Notes under the pieces: model-generated | The model's input: the letters and a program-made list of their open reading frames with translations, nothing else | Database searches by the model: none | What the model was told of the DNA's origin: nothing | Assembly: GCA_001630475.1 (NCBI GenBank) | Contig: KV419406.1 | Location: 565,478-629,477 of the forward strand | Source: Sistotremastrum niveocremeum HHB9708 | Lineage: Eukaryota; Basidiomycota; Agaricomycetes; Sistotremastrales; Sistotremastraceae | Length of the DNA: 64,000 nucleotides | Direction: 5' to 3' | Shown here: positions 46,608-58,608 of the stretch, piece by piece | Position numbering within the stretch: the first letter of the stretch is position 1 | How the letters are laid out: every line of letters begins with the position of its first letter | Position numbers and translations under genes: made by a program

Positions 46608-47162
46608 CTGATACGTTCTCTTTCTGATGCAGTTTCGTCTTGTCCTTAGTAATTACGAAGTATTGAACCGTTGCTCGGCAGCATACCCCTAGGCTTCTGA
46701 TTGTCGACATAGCCTGAACTGTAACCTCCATTATTTGTCACTTTGTATCCATACTGCGCAGAGATGCTGTAATATAGTATAAATTATATGGATAACACAT
46801 ATTTTCCCCATGCATTGGACAATGGCTAGGCCCTTGCAAATGTGTAATGATCGGGCCGATTGGTCGATCGAGTTACGAGTTCGTCCGTATACAGGTCCAG
46901 CCTGGAAGCGCTCGAGATCCTGCCGCGGCGGCTGTGGGCCAATGTTCCCACGCCTGGCGGCTACTTCCAAGTTGCACGTTGGCCATGAATACGCCCAGTG
47001 CGACACAAGACAATATTGCGATCTGCCCAGATTTTCCGGAAGGAGATGAAGATTCCCTATCGAAGCTGGCTGTTCCAATCGGCGGTATCGATAATTTTCC
47101 GGATATAAAACTGCTATTACCTGGGATGGCTCTCCCTGTCGTCGACGGACACCTTCGTCTTC
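46608..47162. other. Inter-receptor spacer
   Basis: Contains the TATA-like box of receptor 2 at 47104. No pheromone precursor was found on either strand. Confidence 0.4.
47104..47110 (+). promoter_or_regulatory. TATA-like box of receptor 2
   Basis: TATAAAA lies 53 nt before the ATG at 47163. Confidence 0.4.
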
Positions 47163-48448
47163 ATGCATACGGCTAGTGCAGTATATGTTCCTGTCGCTCT
47201 TTTTTGCTCTTTTATCGTTCTCATACCGTTGCCTTGGCACCTCTACTCTTGGAACGGCGGCACATGCCTCATTATGATCTATGCCTCCTTGGGCCTTATC
47301 ATACGCAGCATCGACAGAATCATTTGGGATGACAATGTAAAGGATAACAGGCACGTTTGGTGCGATATAAGTGCGTTTCCATCCTATCATGCCACTTTTC
47401 AAATGTCTGATTTTTCTCAAGCGAGTAGGCTGCTCGTCATGATTGGCGTTGGTCTCCCTGCAGCGGCCTTCTGCCTCAACCGTCGTTTGTATATCCTGGT
47501 CAGCAATCCTCAATCTTCGATGACCGGTGCCCAGGTATGGATATCATAACGATCGGGTTGCTATCAACGAACATCTCAAACTCTAAACAGAGACAACTCT
47601 CTCTTTATATGGATTTATTGATTGGTGTCGGACTCCCGGCTCTGGTGATGGGCCCCATTGGTAAGTTTTTGTTTCAGTTGCTTGTAGCACACGTTGAAGC
47701 GCCTTTGTTTCAGTCTACGTCGGTCAGGCGTCAAGATATAGTCTCGTCGACGGATATGGCTGTTATCCTGCGATGATAGTAGGACCAACATGGCCACTGG
47801 TGCTCGGATCAGGGACTTTGCTCTATGGGGGTCCGTCCTTCTTGCTGTCCTGTGAGTTCGCGAGGCTCACCATGACACAGGGTTGATCATCCGTGTTCTG
47901 AGAAGACACTCTGAGGCGAAGCTTGATGGCCCCGGCAACAGTCTGGAGCAGAACTGTGACCTTACAAAGGGTCGTTTTAGACGCTTGTTCATTCTCGCGG
48001 CAGTCCAGTCGGTGGGAACGCTTGCTCCTACTGCGTGGATCATGTACGGCGATCTTCACCTCAATATCCAGCCTCTGCCCGAGGGTAATCTTCACGCTAT
48101 CGTCGCGCTTTGGCCTTATCCGTGAGCCCTCAATTCAATCGAGACGAAATATTATGAGGCACTAATGGGTCTTGTAGGGAAGGTTTGCTTCGCGTTCACC
48201 TCGAATTCAAGGATTGGCTTCTCGTCATGGTCGCTATCCTCTTCTTCGCTTTCTTCGGATTTGCCGAAGAGGCAAGAAAGCAGTATAAAATATTACGCCG
48301 TTTGCTTCGGAGAATGTTACGTCTCAAAATCGAGCCATATCACTCCGGACCTGAACTTCCTGCCATCGAATTCGCAGCACGATATCAGGATGCTAGGGAC
48401 CTGGAAGACCCTTTCCCCGAGATAGGCGAAGAGACTATGCTACGGTAA
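47163..48448 (+). CDS. STE3-type pheromone receptor 2
   Basis: Six exons: 47163-47370, 47422-47534, 47591-47660, 47714-47830, 47881-48121 and 48178-48448; 339 residues. STE3 landmarks: VLIPLPWHLYSWNGGTC, LIIRSIDRIIW, CDITSRLLVMIGVGLPAAAF, CLNRRLYIL, YMDLLIGVGLPALVMGPI, SRYSLVDGYGCYP, the LTKGRFRRLFILA loop, and FKDWLLVMVA with FFAFFGFAEEARKQY at the end of helix 7. Exons 1 and 2 have the same lengths (208 and 113 nt) as receptors 1 and 3. It is closest to receptor 3 (shared MTGxQ, YMDLxIGVGLP, PPIEFA/AIEFAARYQDA tail), so these two form a recent tandem pair. Confidence 0.92.
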
Positions 48449-49270
48449 CACATAGACGCGACGGGTGAAATGTTCAAACTAGTGAATCTGCCCGTCAAAA
48501 CCCGCTTGAAGTCACAGTCTGCACATCACCCCATGGTTGACTGGAGCAATGTAAGAAGACCATCGCTGGTCCTCTCTCCTTGTACTGTCGGGTTGCCATC
48601 ACGGTGGCGACTACATCATGCACCACGAAGGCTTCCCTGCACGTCGTTTCCGGTCCTGCTTCGGTGTTCGCTCCTCTTCAGCCAGCGAACGATGCAGAGC
48701 CGTGTAGAAGGGCTTATACTTCGATTTTCGTCCTGCTTTCAGCGGGATATCCATATCGGAGGTTGAGCGTGGGAGACGTGGGAGACGTCGACGGACTAGG
48801 AGTTGAACGGAGGGTGGGTTGAAAGATTAGCCCACAAAGGTCGTCCAGAGTCATTCGACAATCCCGCTTGATCGACATTGGTCACCGAGCCAATCCGAGC
48901 CAATCTTGATCGTATTCGGCGTGACGAATCCAGAAAATCGGTTACCAGTAAAATGTTCGGAAATGCCTATAGCCCACTCGAGAATGTTAGCCTGTTACTG
49001 TGTCACTATTATCGCCATGTCGAGCCAAGGATTGTGCCTTCGATCAAATAGCTAGCCCGAACAGCCCGAGCAGGAACTCGGAGCGAGTCGGAAACCGGCA
49101 GCATCATCCCATGAATCCGACAAACTTGGAACAAGACGTCGCGTTACTTCCCATGTTCACCCAGAAGAGATGAAGAACGTTCAGGGCTCCCCGTGTAACA
49201 TGGGTTGATATAAGAACATCCGCCGCCGCTCACGGATGATTCACGTAACTACTGGACAGCGACCTGATCG
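48449..49270. other. Inter-receptor spacer
   Basis: About 0.8 kb. A 29-codon frame at 48618-48707 ends in a C-R-A-V tetrapeptide and was rejected as a pheromone. The last 70 nt hold a TATAAG motif upstream of receptor 3. Confidence 0.4.
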
Positions 49271-50571
49271 ATGCGCCCCCTCACCGCCGTTTACGTTCCG
49301 GTGGCTCTCTTCTGTTCCATTATCGTTTTAATCCCATTGCCATGGCATCTCTCTTCCTGGAACGGAGGAACCTGCCTCATCATGATATATGCCTGTATTG
49401 GGCTCGTCATCCGAAGTGTAGACAGGATTGTGTGGGATGACAACACGGACGACTCGATGAAGCTGTGGTGTGATATCAGTGAGTTTTACTCTAAGAATTG
49501 GCAAAATCCTCATCTCTGATTCTTCGAACAGCCAGCAGGCTCACAATCATGGTGGGCGTCGGTCTGCCAGCTTCGGCTTTCTGTCTGAGTCGTCGCCTAT
49601 ATATCATGATAAGCAACCCTCAAGCTTCAATGACTGGCAGCCAGGTAAGCAAGCGTTCTATCGGTAGATTGTGATACAAATAATTTTTCAATAGCGACAG
49701 CTTTCCCTATATATGGATCTTGCGATTGGCGTGGGGCTGCCGTGTTTAGTGATGGGGCCAATTGGTGAGCGTCATCGAAAACGCCTTCCACAGCCTATGA
49801 ATGATGTATACTCTTTGCAAGGCTATGGCATCCAAGTCTCAAGATACGACATTGCGGAAGGTTTCGGCTGTTTTCCTTCAATGGCAGGGGGTCGCATGGG
49901 CTTGCTCTTGGTCCATTCCTGGTCGTTTTTGCTCGGATTTGGGATTTTGATTTATGGAGGTGAGGACTTTCGATTCCATTCATGGCTCGTTTGATTTGAC
50001 TCTTATCAGTACTGCTTTTACGGTCCATTCTGAATTATTCTCAGGACAGATCTGAAACGCCTCTCCCAGCTCGTAGTGGAACCGTCGAGCTGAACCCTGA
50101 TCTGACCAAAGGGCGTTTCGAACGGCTCGTGTTGCTCTCTCTTATCCAATCCATTGGCACTCTTGGGCCGTCTATCTGGATCTCATACTACGACAACCTG
50201 GAATGGAAAGGCACACATGAAATTAATCGCTCAATTCCTGCCTTTCTATCTTTCCCGTGAGCTCTTTAGTCTAAGCTTTTCTTCTGAACTTTCTCATCGT
50301 TATATTTTATAGAAGCGGTACACAGTTGTTTCATGACGAATTTAGAGATTGGCTTCTTGTCATGGTGGCCGTCCTCTTCTTTGGCTTCTTCGGATTCGCC
50401 GAAGAAGCTCGTTACAATTATAGAAAATTCTTCCGCAGAATCGCAAAAGCCATGGGAGTCACGTTCGAATCTCCTCGGCTTGAACACGATCTTCCCCCTA
50501 TCGAATTCGCGACCCGGTACCAAGACGCATGGGATCTAGAAACTCGCCATTCGGAAAGCACAGCAAGTTGA
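49271..50571 (+). CDS. STE3-type pheromone receptor 3
   Basis: Six exons: 49271-49478, 49532-49644, 49695-49764, 49822-49959, 50010-50256 and 50313-50571; 344 residues. Motifs: VLIPLPWHLSSWNGGTC, LVIRSVDRIVW, CDITSRLTIMVGVGLPASAF, CLSRRLYIM, YMDLAIGVGLPCLVMGPI, SRYDIAEGFGCFP, LTKGRFERLVLLSL, FRDWLLVMVAVLFFGFFGFA. The exon 4 acceptor at 49820-49821 was fixed by alignment with receptor 2, since the upstream VYSLQ reading has no AG. The tail PPIEFATRYQDAWDLE nearly repeats that of receptor 2. A membrane receptor for a lipopeptide pheromone, by family. Confidence 0.92.
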
Positions 50572-51673
50572 TACTTGATATCAAGGTAAATGCTAATCAT
50601 TCAGTTTCTGCTCTGCACTAATTCTCGAATATAGAGTCAGTTGTGCTTGGGGTCCATCGGCACGGATTTCATCTTCCGTGCAGTCATCAGGACGGTCACC
50701 GGTCGCCAGATCTGATTTGGGCTCTCGTGGCTGAGAAGACAACGCGCCGCTTCAAAGTTCAAACTCACACGCGGGGATGCGAGTCTACCAATCCCTGGGA
50801 TTCCGGCGACGCTTCAGCTCTCACTGTCAGTGTCAGTTGCTGCCGTCGTGTCAGAACAGGCACGCATTGGCGCAAGAGACCAGGAACCTGACGGTCGAAA
50901 AGTAGTCGGACCGGGTCGGGTCGCATCGGATCGGATCGGATCGGATCGGGAGACGGAGTGTTCACTAACCCAGACTTCGGCGGAGCTTTCACCTCTTAAG
51001 CCTGCGAGAGAAAAGTAGGACTGCCCTTGAAGTCTTATTACATATCAATATATCTTGCGACGTCCATGCAATGCTTAAGAGTCGCGATCGCTCCCTTCAA
51101 TTCTCACGGACCTTACAGTGATCTGCACCGGGGTAAATAGGGCAAGAAATAGGGCTTTTTTCATGGTAGTGGCGGTTTGAGAATGGAAGGCCTTCCGCGG
51201 CTCACGCCGGAGAGAAAAACATTTGCAGCACTGGGAGTCAGTATTGACTCTGAATTACACGGCTCGTCCGACCCTAGTCAAGGGGTTATTTCTAGAAACC
51301 GCGAGAAGCACAAGTTGGCCGGGTAGTGCTACTCTGTCGAACTTGTGGGAACTCGAAGTCAAGGGTCAGGAAGATTTCGTCGGATTTCTTTCCTCATCTA
51401 TCGCGGAACGAGGAGAGCACGATCAAATTTTACTCGCGGACACAGACTTCTCTACTCTATCTCGTCCTCGGAACGGCGAATCAAAATCCATATACCTGAC
51501 CCTCCTTAAAAAATAATGTTAGGGTCATGAAGTTCGTATGTCATCGTCATGAAGGATCTATGTGAGTTTGGATGCGTGGAGGTCTCCTGATTATACTAAA
51601 GCAGAGACCCAAAGATTAGCCCATAGGGTCGTATTCGAGTCTTCAAGTTGCCCAGTGGAATTTAAAGGAACTC
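50572..51673. other. Intergenic with short tandem repeat
   Basis: Receptor 3 3' flank. It contains the TCGGA repeat at 50926 and several short frames without motifs; no CaaX-ending pheromone frame. Confidence 0.4.
50926..50950. repeat. TCGGA tandem repeat (five units)
   Basis: Five consecutive 5-bp units of TCGGA, the last reading TCGGG, within a longer GGGTCGG-rich stretch beginning near 50911. A simple-sequence repeat, useful as a polymorphism marker. Confidence 0.8.
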
Positions 51674-53382
51674 TTATAACGCGCCCGCATGAGGTTGGTT
51701 ACTTTTGGATCCCGCCGGGACGGAAGTTTCGTAAGCCAGTGGGCATACTGATGTGCCCTGTGTGGTGGTGGAGACTGAGGGATGTTGTCTCAGGCCTTGT
51801 AAGTGAGAAGGGGGATCACAATCAAGACCTTCGGCGGTGGGTATAAGTGAGGTGATGGGAGCTGAGGGTACGGAGGAAGGCCCAATCCTCGAGTTATGGG
51901 CTCCGAAGTTAGGAGGCGGTTGCCACGGGTCGATAGTGACATTTGGGCCTAGGATGGCTTGAATCGAGTCGGAGGACAGGGACCGCCCAGGAATTTCGTG
52001 GACGGACCCAATGGAAGGGCGTGAGTTATGGAGAGTGGCTCGCTCCATACGCTGAGCCGTGGTTAATGACTCCACTCGGATGTCGATGATATTGCTCTCT
52101 GTAAGAGCCGGCGCCGGAGGGTTAGGATAAGAATGGCTCAGCGAGCTGCTGGGCGAAACTCGATTGTCTGAATTGTCTCGCGATCGTTTACGAGGAGCTG
52201 AAGTGCATGCGCCGATATGTATCCGTTTGTTCGGTTTCTCGAACCGTATTTTTCTCTGATCGACCCTGCTTCGTCGTCTTCGGAATAGGAAAATGACGAT
52301 ACTACAGGCTGCACCGACGAAGCAAAGAACCCCAATCGCGAGACCAACAGTTATAGAATTTGATATACGGCGCCGATGGATCTTTATTTGAGTCGAGGAT
52401 CTTGAATCCTGAAGGCCTGAAGAAGGTGAGTGGAAAGGTCATGTTGGAAGAGAAAAGTAGAAGCTGACTTTGGGCTGCAATCCGCGACGCTTCTGTCAGA
52501 TTGAATTTTGCCCCTGTCCAGGTTGTCGCTATCATGTAGGTTAGGGACAGTAGACTGCTTCGGAGACGTTCCTAACACTGACGGTTTGTTGCTGCCCAAG
52601 CCCAAAGAACAGATCCGGTGGTTAAAGCAGTCAGGCTAGCATCACAGCTATGAAAAAAATCGACAAGGATCCCGGGTTCAGTCGACTGGATTTACTCACT
52701 TGCCGTTGGTCGAAATCCCATGACAATATGTCTCCCATGAGTTCCATCTATCGAAGGTGGTCGCTCAACAGTGGATACATATGGTCAGATCGAGGCGTGC
52801 CGTACGGAGTTATTTGCTTCTCACAGTCGAGGCATTGACAAGCCCCACAAGCTTGCACCAGGTTGTAAAACGTCCAGGAGCTACGTTCAAAGCGGAGTCG
52901 GTTTTGTGAGAAACATTCGTGCCTGTCATAGGAGACACGTACATACCAGGTGCAAGTATTGGGGTGAATAGCAACATTGCTTGGGCTGTCAGGCTGTCCA
53001 AGGGTAGCTTTGATGAGGCCAGAGCCTAGAGAATAACCTCAACTTTACAGCTTGGGAAAGGATAACTTCGCAACTAACCATCCGGATTCGAAGACTCAAA
53101 GAGGCGGCTCGCCACTACACATGGGCTCTCATTGACTCTGTTTGAGAGCCAGGAGTCTGTGTGACAGACTATGGTCGAAGTCATCGTCTCCGCCGTACTA
53201 CGGAGTGGGCGCGTCCAACTGAAGAACTCAAATTCTCCTGGGTTTAGGGTAATATTTGAAACAGCTGAGACAAGTTGTTGTCGACCCCCAGACAAATCAT
53301 CAAGGCAAACAATGATATTAAGAGAGACTGAGGATCTGCTTGCGCAGCCTTGTGATGGAAAGGGTTGAGGGAAAGTTATTTT
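51674..53382 (-). CDS. Single-pass membrane protein with Cys-rich ectodomain (partly resolved)
   Basis: Ectodomain exons read 53382-53079 (FPQPFPSQGCASRS; TLNPGEFEFFSW), 53025-52947 (GSGLIKATLGQPDSPSNVAI, ending NTCTW) and one from 52880 (CSWTFYNLVQACGACQCLDC). A further exon near 52650-52580 gives CDASLTALTTGSVLWAWAAT. The last exon contains a transmembrane helix (ITVGLAIGVLCFVGAACSIV, then IFLFRRRRS at about 52345-52255) and a long Ser/Pro-rich cytoplasmic tail that ends at 51674. The plan of ectodomain, Cys-rich YNLVQACGAC motif, one helix and disordered tail is common among uncharacterised mushroom surface proteins. The 5' exon and some middle splice sites are not resolved, so the start is a minimum estimate. 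No role is claimed. Confidence 0.6.
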
Positions 53383-55061
53383 CTGAGCGGTCGCTTACTG
53401 TAAATCGACAGCTTGGTGATTCCTGAGTAGCGCGACCATCCGGACTTTTGCGCCGACGCCGCTTTTGTAAAGGCTCGAACCACAAAGTCCTCGGCATCAT
53501 AGGCTCCGATCTCGACTGGGTATGTAGCTGGCAATCATCGGAAAGGTAGGACTGTGAGCTCCATGAAACCGCTCAACAATCCAGTGAGCAATTACTTCAT
53601 TTATCCAGCCCGGTTGTTGACAACATAAAGTTCATTGATATCGCTGAAGTCAACATCGGGAGTTTACGCAGCGACACGGTATCCTAAAACAAGCGGAGCT
53701 CTCGGCACCAAGAGAACAACAAAACGTAGTCAACAAATCAGACCAATGATACAGCATGTACCTTTGACTTGCAGAACATGACGTGATGGGTAACCATCCA
53801 TCACCAAAAGCAGTGCCAGGTCCAGGTGGATACTCGGTCAGTATGTGTAAGGCCAATTGAGCGGGGAAGGGCACAAGCCTTGGCTCGGGTCCCTGAAGCC
53901 TTCTTCATCGCACAGCAACACAACGAGCATCATTCCCACCCCCGCGCGTCCCTTATCAATCACGAAGATATTCAAAATTTCCACGCAGGAACAGATGCGT
54001 GACAGGGGCTTCTACCGGCATGCAAGGGACGAAAGAAGCCCTCACCAATTTTGAGCGGACCAGACGCTGGAGGCTGAGTTACCGTTTGGGTGAACAGGAA
54101 ACGGAGATCGTAAGTATTTTAGCAGTGGCTGTGTGGGAACGATTACGTGATCTTCAGATTGGATTGCAAATGTGACAGAACGTTATCGAGCTACTTTGAT
54201 GCTTCGGTGCAAAAGGCGTACAAGTAGGGCTGTCGGATAGTGAATATCAACAGGCAAGGCTTCGCGTTCGAGATGGAACAGTGGGCTAAAGCGACCATGA
54301 TCAAAGATCAACATGCCGCTATTCGAAGAGCTTGCCCTCCATGAGCTTGTGACAGTCTGCAGGATTCGTTTGTTATGAGAAGCATTGGGGTCAGACAGGT
54401 ATTGTAGCATCTGCAGTGTGAAGGTAATGGTCCAACGCACGAGGGAGCCGACATTTTTGTGATATCCATAGAGAAGAGGCTGATTCGTGCACTGGAGTAG
54501 TTCTCATCCTCAGAGAGGCCTGAACATCATGAAAATGCACCCATGGCGGCTCCTCAGACATTGAAAGCTCCGTGATCTCGAAACACAGTCCCAAATAAAC
54601 TGAGTCGCCAGCGAATACGATAAGGACTTAGATCATCCAGGAGAAGCCACTGCCGAAACGTGTGCATTTGCGTTTCAGAAACTCACGCAGATCGTTTGAA
54701 TCGCGACCTCCGTCAATAAGCATATCCAAGTGGCATCGTATGGTTCAATGTTCGGTTTAGTAAAATCCGGGAAAGTAAATATGAAGAATTAAGCATGAGT
54801 CAAGAGTTGCAAGTCGGGGAACGAGTACCAACTTCTCGGTGGTACAGTATGCAACACCTGGCCCGACATAGTCGCACGGTGTCTGCATTCTCGCGTGGTT
54901 CTGCGACGGCGGAAAGGGTGGGGAGGACGGATATTGCGGCATTTGCCGGACGTGTCAACTGACCTTCTCGAGTGAAAGACAGTGAGCTCGCTGTTCCCGA
55001 CGTCGCTATCTGCTCTAAGCATCCAAACCGTATCAAAATATCAGTCAAAATTATTCCAACA
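53383..55061. other. Unresolved region, probable 5' exons of the membrane protein and spacer
   Basis: A frame at 53650-53874 (-) and one near 53420-53500 (-) may be leader exons of the membrane protein. Frames at 54183-54594 (-) are open but carry no recognised motif. From 54800 on it is the promoter side of NOT2. Confidence 0.35.
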
Positions 55062-57080
55062 ATGAATCGAGGTCACAACAATCTTCGACTCAGATTGGAT
55101 TTGATTGGCCTCTGACCCACGCTTTTTCGACAGGTCAAGCTCCTCAACGACCACCGAATTTGGCACCCAATCAGTCCATGGCAGGAGCTTTTCGTAGTCC
55201 ATTTCCCGGAACATATGGGATGGCTCCTCCGCGCAACGTGAACGTTGGTGTCATGCAAGGATATCCAGGGCTCCCAAATCACCGGACAACTCAGCAACAA
55301 TCGATAGTGGGAGCGCCTTCACCAGGATTATTCACAGGGCAGAGAGGTGGTGGTGGAATGGCAGGGTTTCCATTTTCAGGTTCATTACAACAACCGCAGC
55401 CTCAGAACGGCCCCCCTCCACAACATCAGCAGTCTCAGCATATGCCGAGCACGACACCTTCGGCGTCAATACCTCCTCATCTGAGCCAGCAGCAGCAGCA
55501 GCAGCAGCCTTCACAACCTTCGACAACCCCATCAGTGCCCAGTAGCGCAGTAACGGGAGCCTCAGCAACTGCATCCTCAGCCACATCGACAAGCGAAGTT
55601 GGACTGGATCCGAACGACTTCCCAGCGCTAGGTTCAGGAGCCAATGGGAACTCAAATTCAGCCACAACGCCTGCACTGTTATCGACATATGCAAGTCAAG
55701 CTGGCACAAATCTCCAGTCGACGGTTGGGAATGCGGGTTCGAGGGAACAGTCCGGTGCTACACGAGATTTTGGCCCAGACGATTTTCCGGCGCTTGGCGG
55801 TCAAACCCAAAATTCGGCTGGTCAGCAGCAGGATTCGCATAATGGACTGAATGGATTCAGCGCCGATCATTTACGGTCAGGATCAGGGACTTTATCAGGA
55901 CTGGTTGGAGGGCAGCAGTCGCGGGTGTTTCACAATGATTCGGAAAAGCGGGTGCGTCCTGCGATCATATCTTCTTCTTCATATGAGCTCATTCTCTGCA
56001 GAACTTCAACCTGAAGGCCAACCAAGCGACCCAAAATCAGACATGGACCTCGCCTAACACCAACACCACATTCTCTTCGCCGCTGACCAACGGTGGCCCC
56101 AATCACCAGCAGTCGTTAAATCCTCCTTCGAGTGGTGTGCCTCCACTATCAGGGAACTTCAATCAGAGTAATCATGCTCCTATCGGCGGTCATCAGGGAT
56201 CATACGCCGGCGAGCAGTTACGGCCGGCAAGCACGAACAACACAGGGCTTCCTCAGACACCGGCACAACAGATACTCATGTCAGCAGCGGATCGCTGGGG
56301 GCTGTTAGGACTGCTAGCAATGATCAAGAGTTCGGACCCAGAAACAGCACTCATCAGCATAGGATCGGATTTGGGCACTATGGGGCTTGATATGCAGCAG
56401 CCGGGGTACGATCTTGAATCCTCTCACTGTATGCCCTTTTGTCTGAACAGCGTCACTTCAAAGGAATCTGTATTCGAGTTTCATTACTCCATGGTCAGAT
56501 TCTTCAGCAGCACATAGTGTAGAGCCCGACTTCCATCTTCCTGCATGCTACAGCGTGCAACCAGCGCCTATTGGTTCCAGCAAAGCCGCCGCGTTCAGCG
56601 ATGAGACTCTATTCTTCATGTTCTATTCCCATCCAAGGGACGTGGCCCAGGAAGTGGCAGCACAAGAATTGTGAGTAGCAGTCGTTCTACCCGCATCTTC
56701 CTCCTCTCAGATACTGATCCATGGATTATAGGTGGAACAGAAATTGGCGCTTCCACAAGGAACTCAGAGTCTGGATCACAAAAGAGACCGGCACATCGCC
56801 TTCGACGAAACATAACGGCAGCGAACATGGCACTTTCACATTATGGGACCCTGATAACTGGGAGAAGACCCGAAAACATATGCATGTCGCCTACAGCGAC
56901 CTCGAGGAGAAGACTCAACCCGCCTTCCCTGGTGCCGGCATCAATTCCGGTTCAAATGCCACGGCGGCATCAAACACTGCGTCATCAGGCGTACAACAGA
57001 GTCAACCCAGAGAGTCAACGAGTGGACCTCTTCCAGTGAATAGGGGTTACGCAGGGATGGGCATGAATATGGCTATGTAG
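55062..57080 (+). CDS. NOT2: CCR4-NOT complex subunit NOT2
   Basis: Five exons: 55062-55071 (10 nt), 55134-55951, 56002-56405, 56464-56670 and 56732-57080; 595 residues. The N-terminal half is disordered and Gln/Ser/Pro-rich with a CAG-coded Gln run near 55490-55510. Two short LDPNDFPALGS and GPDDFPALGG motifs (DFPALG) are the conserved NOT2 anchor region. The NAR-type helix RWGLLGLLAMIKSSDPE follows. The C-terminal NOT2/3/5 domain (about 415-535) reads LYSSFITPWSD, FHLPACYSV, DETLFFMFYSHPRDVAQEVA, LWNRNWRFHKELRVWIT and GTFTLWDPDNWEK. Known role: NOT2 binds NOT1 with NOT3/5 and supports deadenylation and decay of mRNA. A clear housekeeping gene. Confidence 0.94.
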
Positions 57081-57597
57081 CTGAAGGTGCTATATTCCTG
57101 GCGTTGTCTCATTGAGCGCTGCCAAACCTCTTGTCATGGGCTTCGCGCTCACCACCCCTCTTTTATTGTTCGCTTCCTTGTCTCGTTATTGTCGACCACG
57201 TTTGAGCGCATCACGTTCTGCTTCTAGGTCTCTGTCTATTCGCCATTCATGTCGGCAATGATGTATCACTACAGCTACTACCATTCGCGCTCATCGAACT
57301 TTTTTATTGTTCAGCTCTCCTTGCTGTCTGCTCTTCGTTGTGAAGATGAAATTTTTGAGCCTTGCTGTGATTGGTTCATCAGGATGCATCTGATTGATCG
57401 CGCGTGGGAAATCTCTCTAGACGCCTGTCTATTTTTGAGTTCATCATGAGCATCCTCAAGCTTCAAGACTTGTCCACGGTTTAGATTCTTTTCCATCATA
57501 AGTAAGCTTCATGTCGGTCGTCAAAAATGGTCAGAAAAGGTCAGAAACGAATGACAGATAATTGTCGGAATGCATCCTATTACAATTGATATGCCCC
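57081..57597. other. Convergent 3' flanks
   Basis: Between the NOT2 stop and the SDR stop at 57598. Likely 3' UTR of NOT2; nothing else seen. Confidence 0.45.
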
Positions 57598-58608
57598 TCA
57601 AACGAGAGTTTGTCCGCCATTAATGTGCAGAATTTCGCCCGTCACGAAGCCACATCTGTACAGCAAGAACGTAAGTTGACGCCAGGAATAAAACCAAGTG
57701 AAGACGTACTTCATGAAAAATATATACGCATCGGCGACCTTCCAGTATCGACGTCAAAATGGATCACAATGGTTATCTAGGCTTGCACTGACCTCCTCGG
57801 GGATTCCAATACGCTTAACGAGCAGTTTCTCAGCGGAATCACGGAGAAGCTTGTCCCGACGATCAGTGGGGAGAGAATCCCATCGCTAAGGAGAAGATCA
57901 GCATCTCAGACCTTGAAAGGGAATGAAATGGTCACTTCTGTGAGAACCTAGCAACCATCGTTCTCTCAGGCAGGGATCATGACTAGTGCACAAATTACTC
58001 ACTGCTCCCGGAGCCACAAGGTTGACGCGAATCGGGGCCAGTTCTACAGCCAACCCTCTCACGAGACTCTCAACAGCTCCTGCCAGTCCTGCCGCAACAG
58101 GCCAGCCTGGCGGGGGCTTGATCGAAGCGACTCCTTGATAAGAGTGTGAGTTCGAGAGCCGCAATATAGCGAACGGAGAAGGGGTACCTCCAGTGAGAGT
58201 AACTGAACCTCCGCTTTTTATATGCGCCTGTTGAGCAACCAGAGCAGCGGCCCAGAATCGAATATCGAATGTATCCTTCAGAGTCTCCAAATCAACTCCC
58301 TTGAATCCGTTCTTAAGATTGTCCCCGCTCGTGATGACTACATGGTCTATTTCTCCTATTTCTGCGAAGAATTTCTTGACTTCGTCCGCGTTGCCAATGT
58401 CCAGAGTCTTTCCGGTGACTCTGCCGCCCAAATTATGTTGTTTGGTGGTTTCTGTCAGTCGCGCGAGCGTCCGGGTCACTTTTTCGGAAGTCGATGACGC
58501 AACGACGACGTGAGCAGCATGCTGGTACAGGCTTGCTTGAGCAACGGCGAAACCGATGCCTGAAGTACCGCCGATGACAACGATGGTCTGGTCGCGTAGA
58601 GAAGTCAT
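57598..58608 (-). CDS. Atypical SDR oxidoreductase lacking YxxxK (copy 2)
   Basis: Six exons: 58608-58188, 58133-58003, 57947-57936 (12-nt micro-exon VLTE), 57885-57793, 57738-57710 and 57655-57598; 247 residues. Motifs match the gene at 15374: VIGGTSGIG cofactor loop, TLDIGNAD, DHVVITSGD, then SIKPPPGWPVAAGLAGAVES where the catalytic Tyr and Lys would normally be, VRVNLVAPGA, and HINGGQTLV at the end. All six exon lengths equal those of the paralog (421-131-12-93-29-58). The micro-exon donor reads GTGACC. Substrate and activity are unknown; loss of Tyr and Lys makes a redox role uncertain. Confidence 0.88.

Noticed and set aside
48618-48707. Short frame ending Cys-Arg-Ala-Val as pheromone precursor
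   Set aside because: The a positions of the CaaX box are not aliphatic, the frame is only 29 residues from its ATG and lacks a typical precursor N-terminus.
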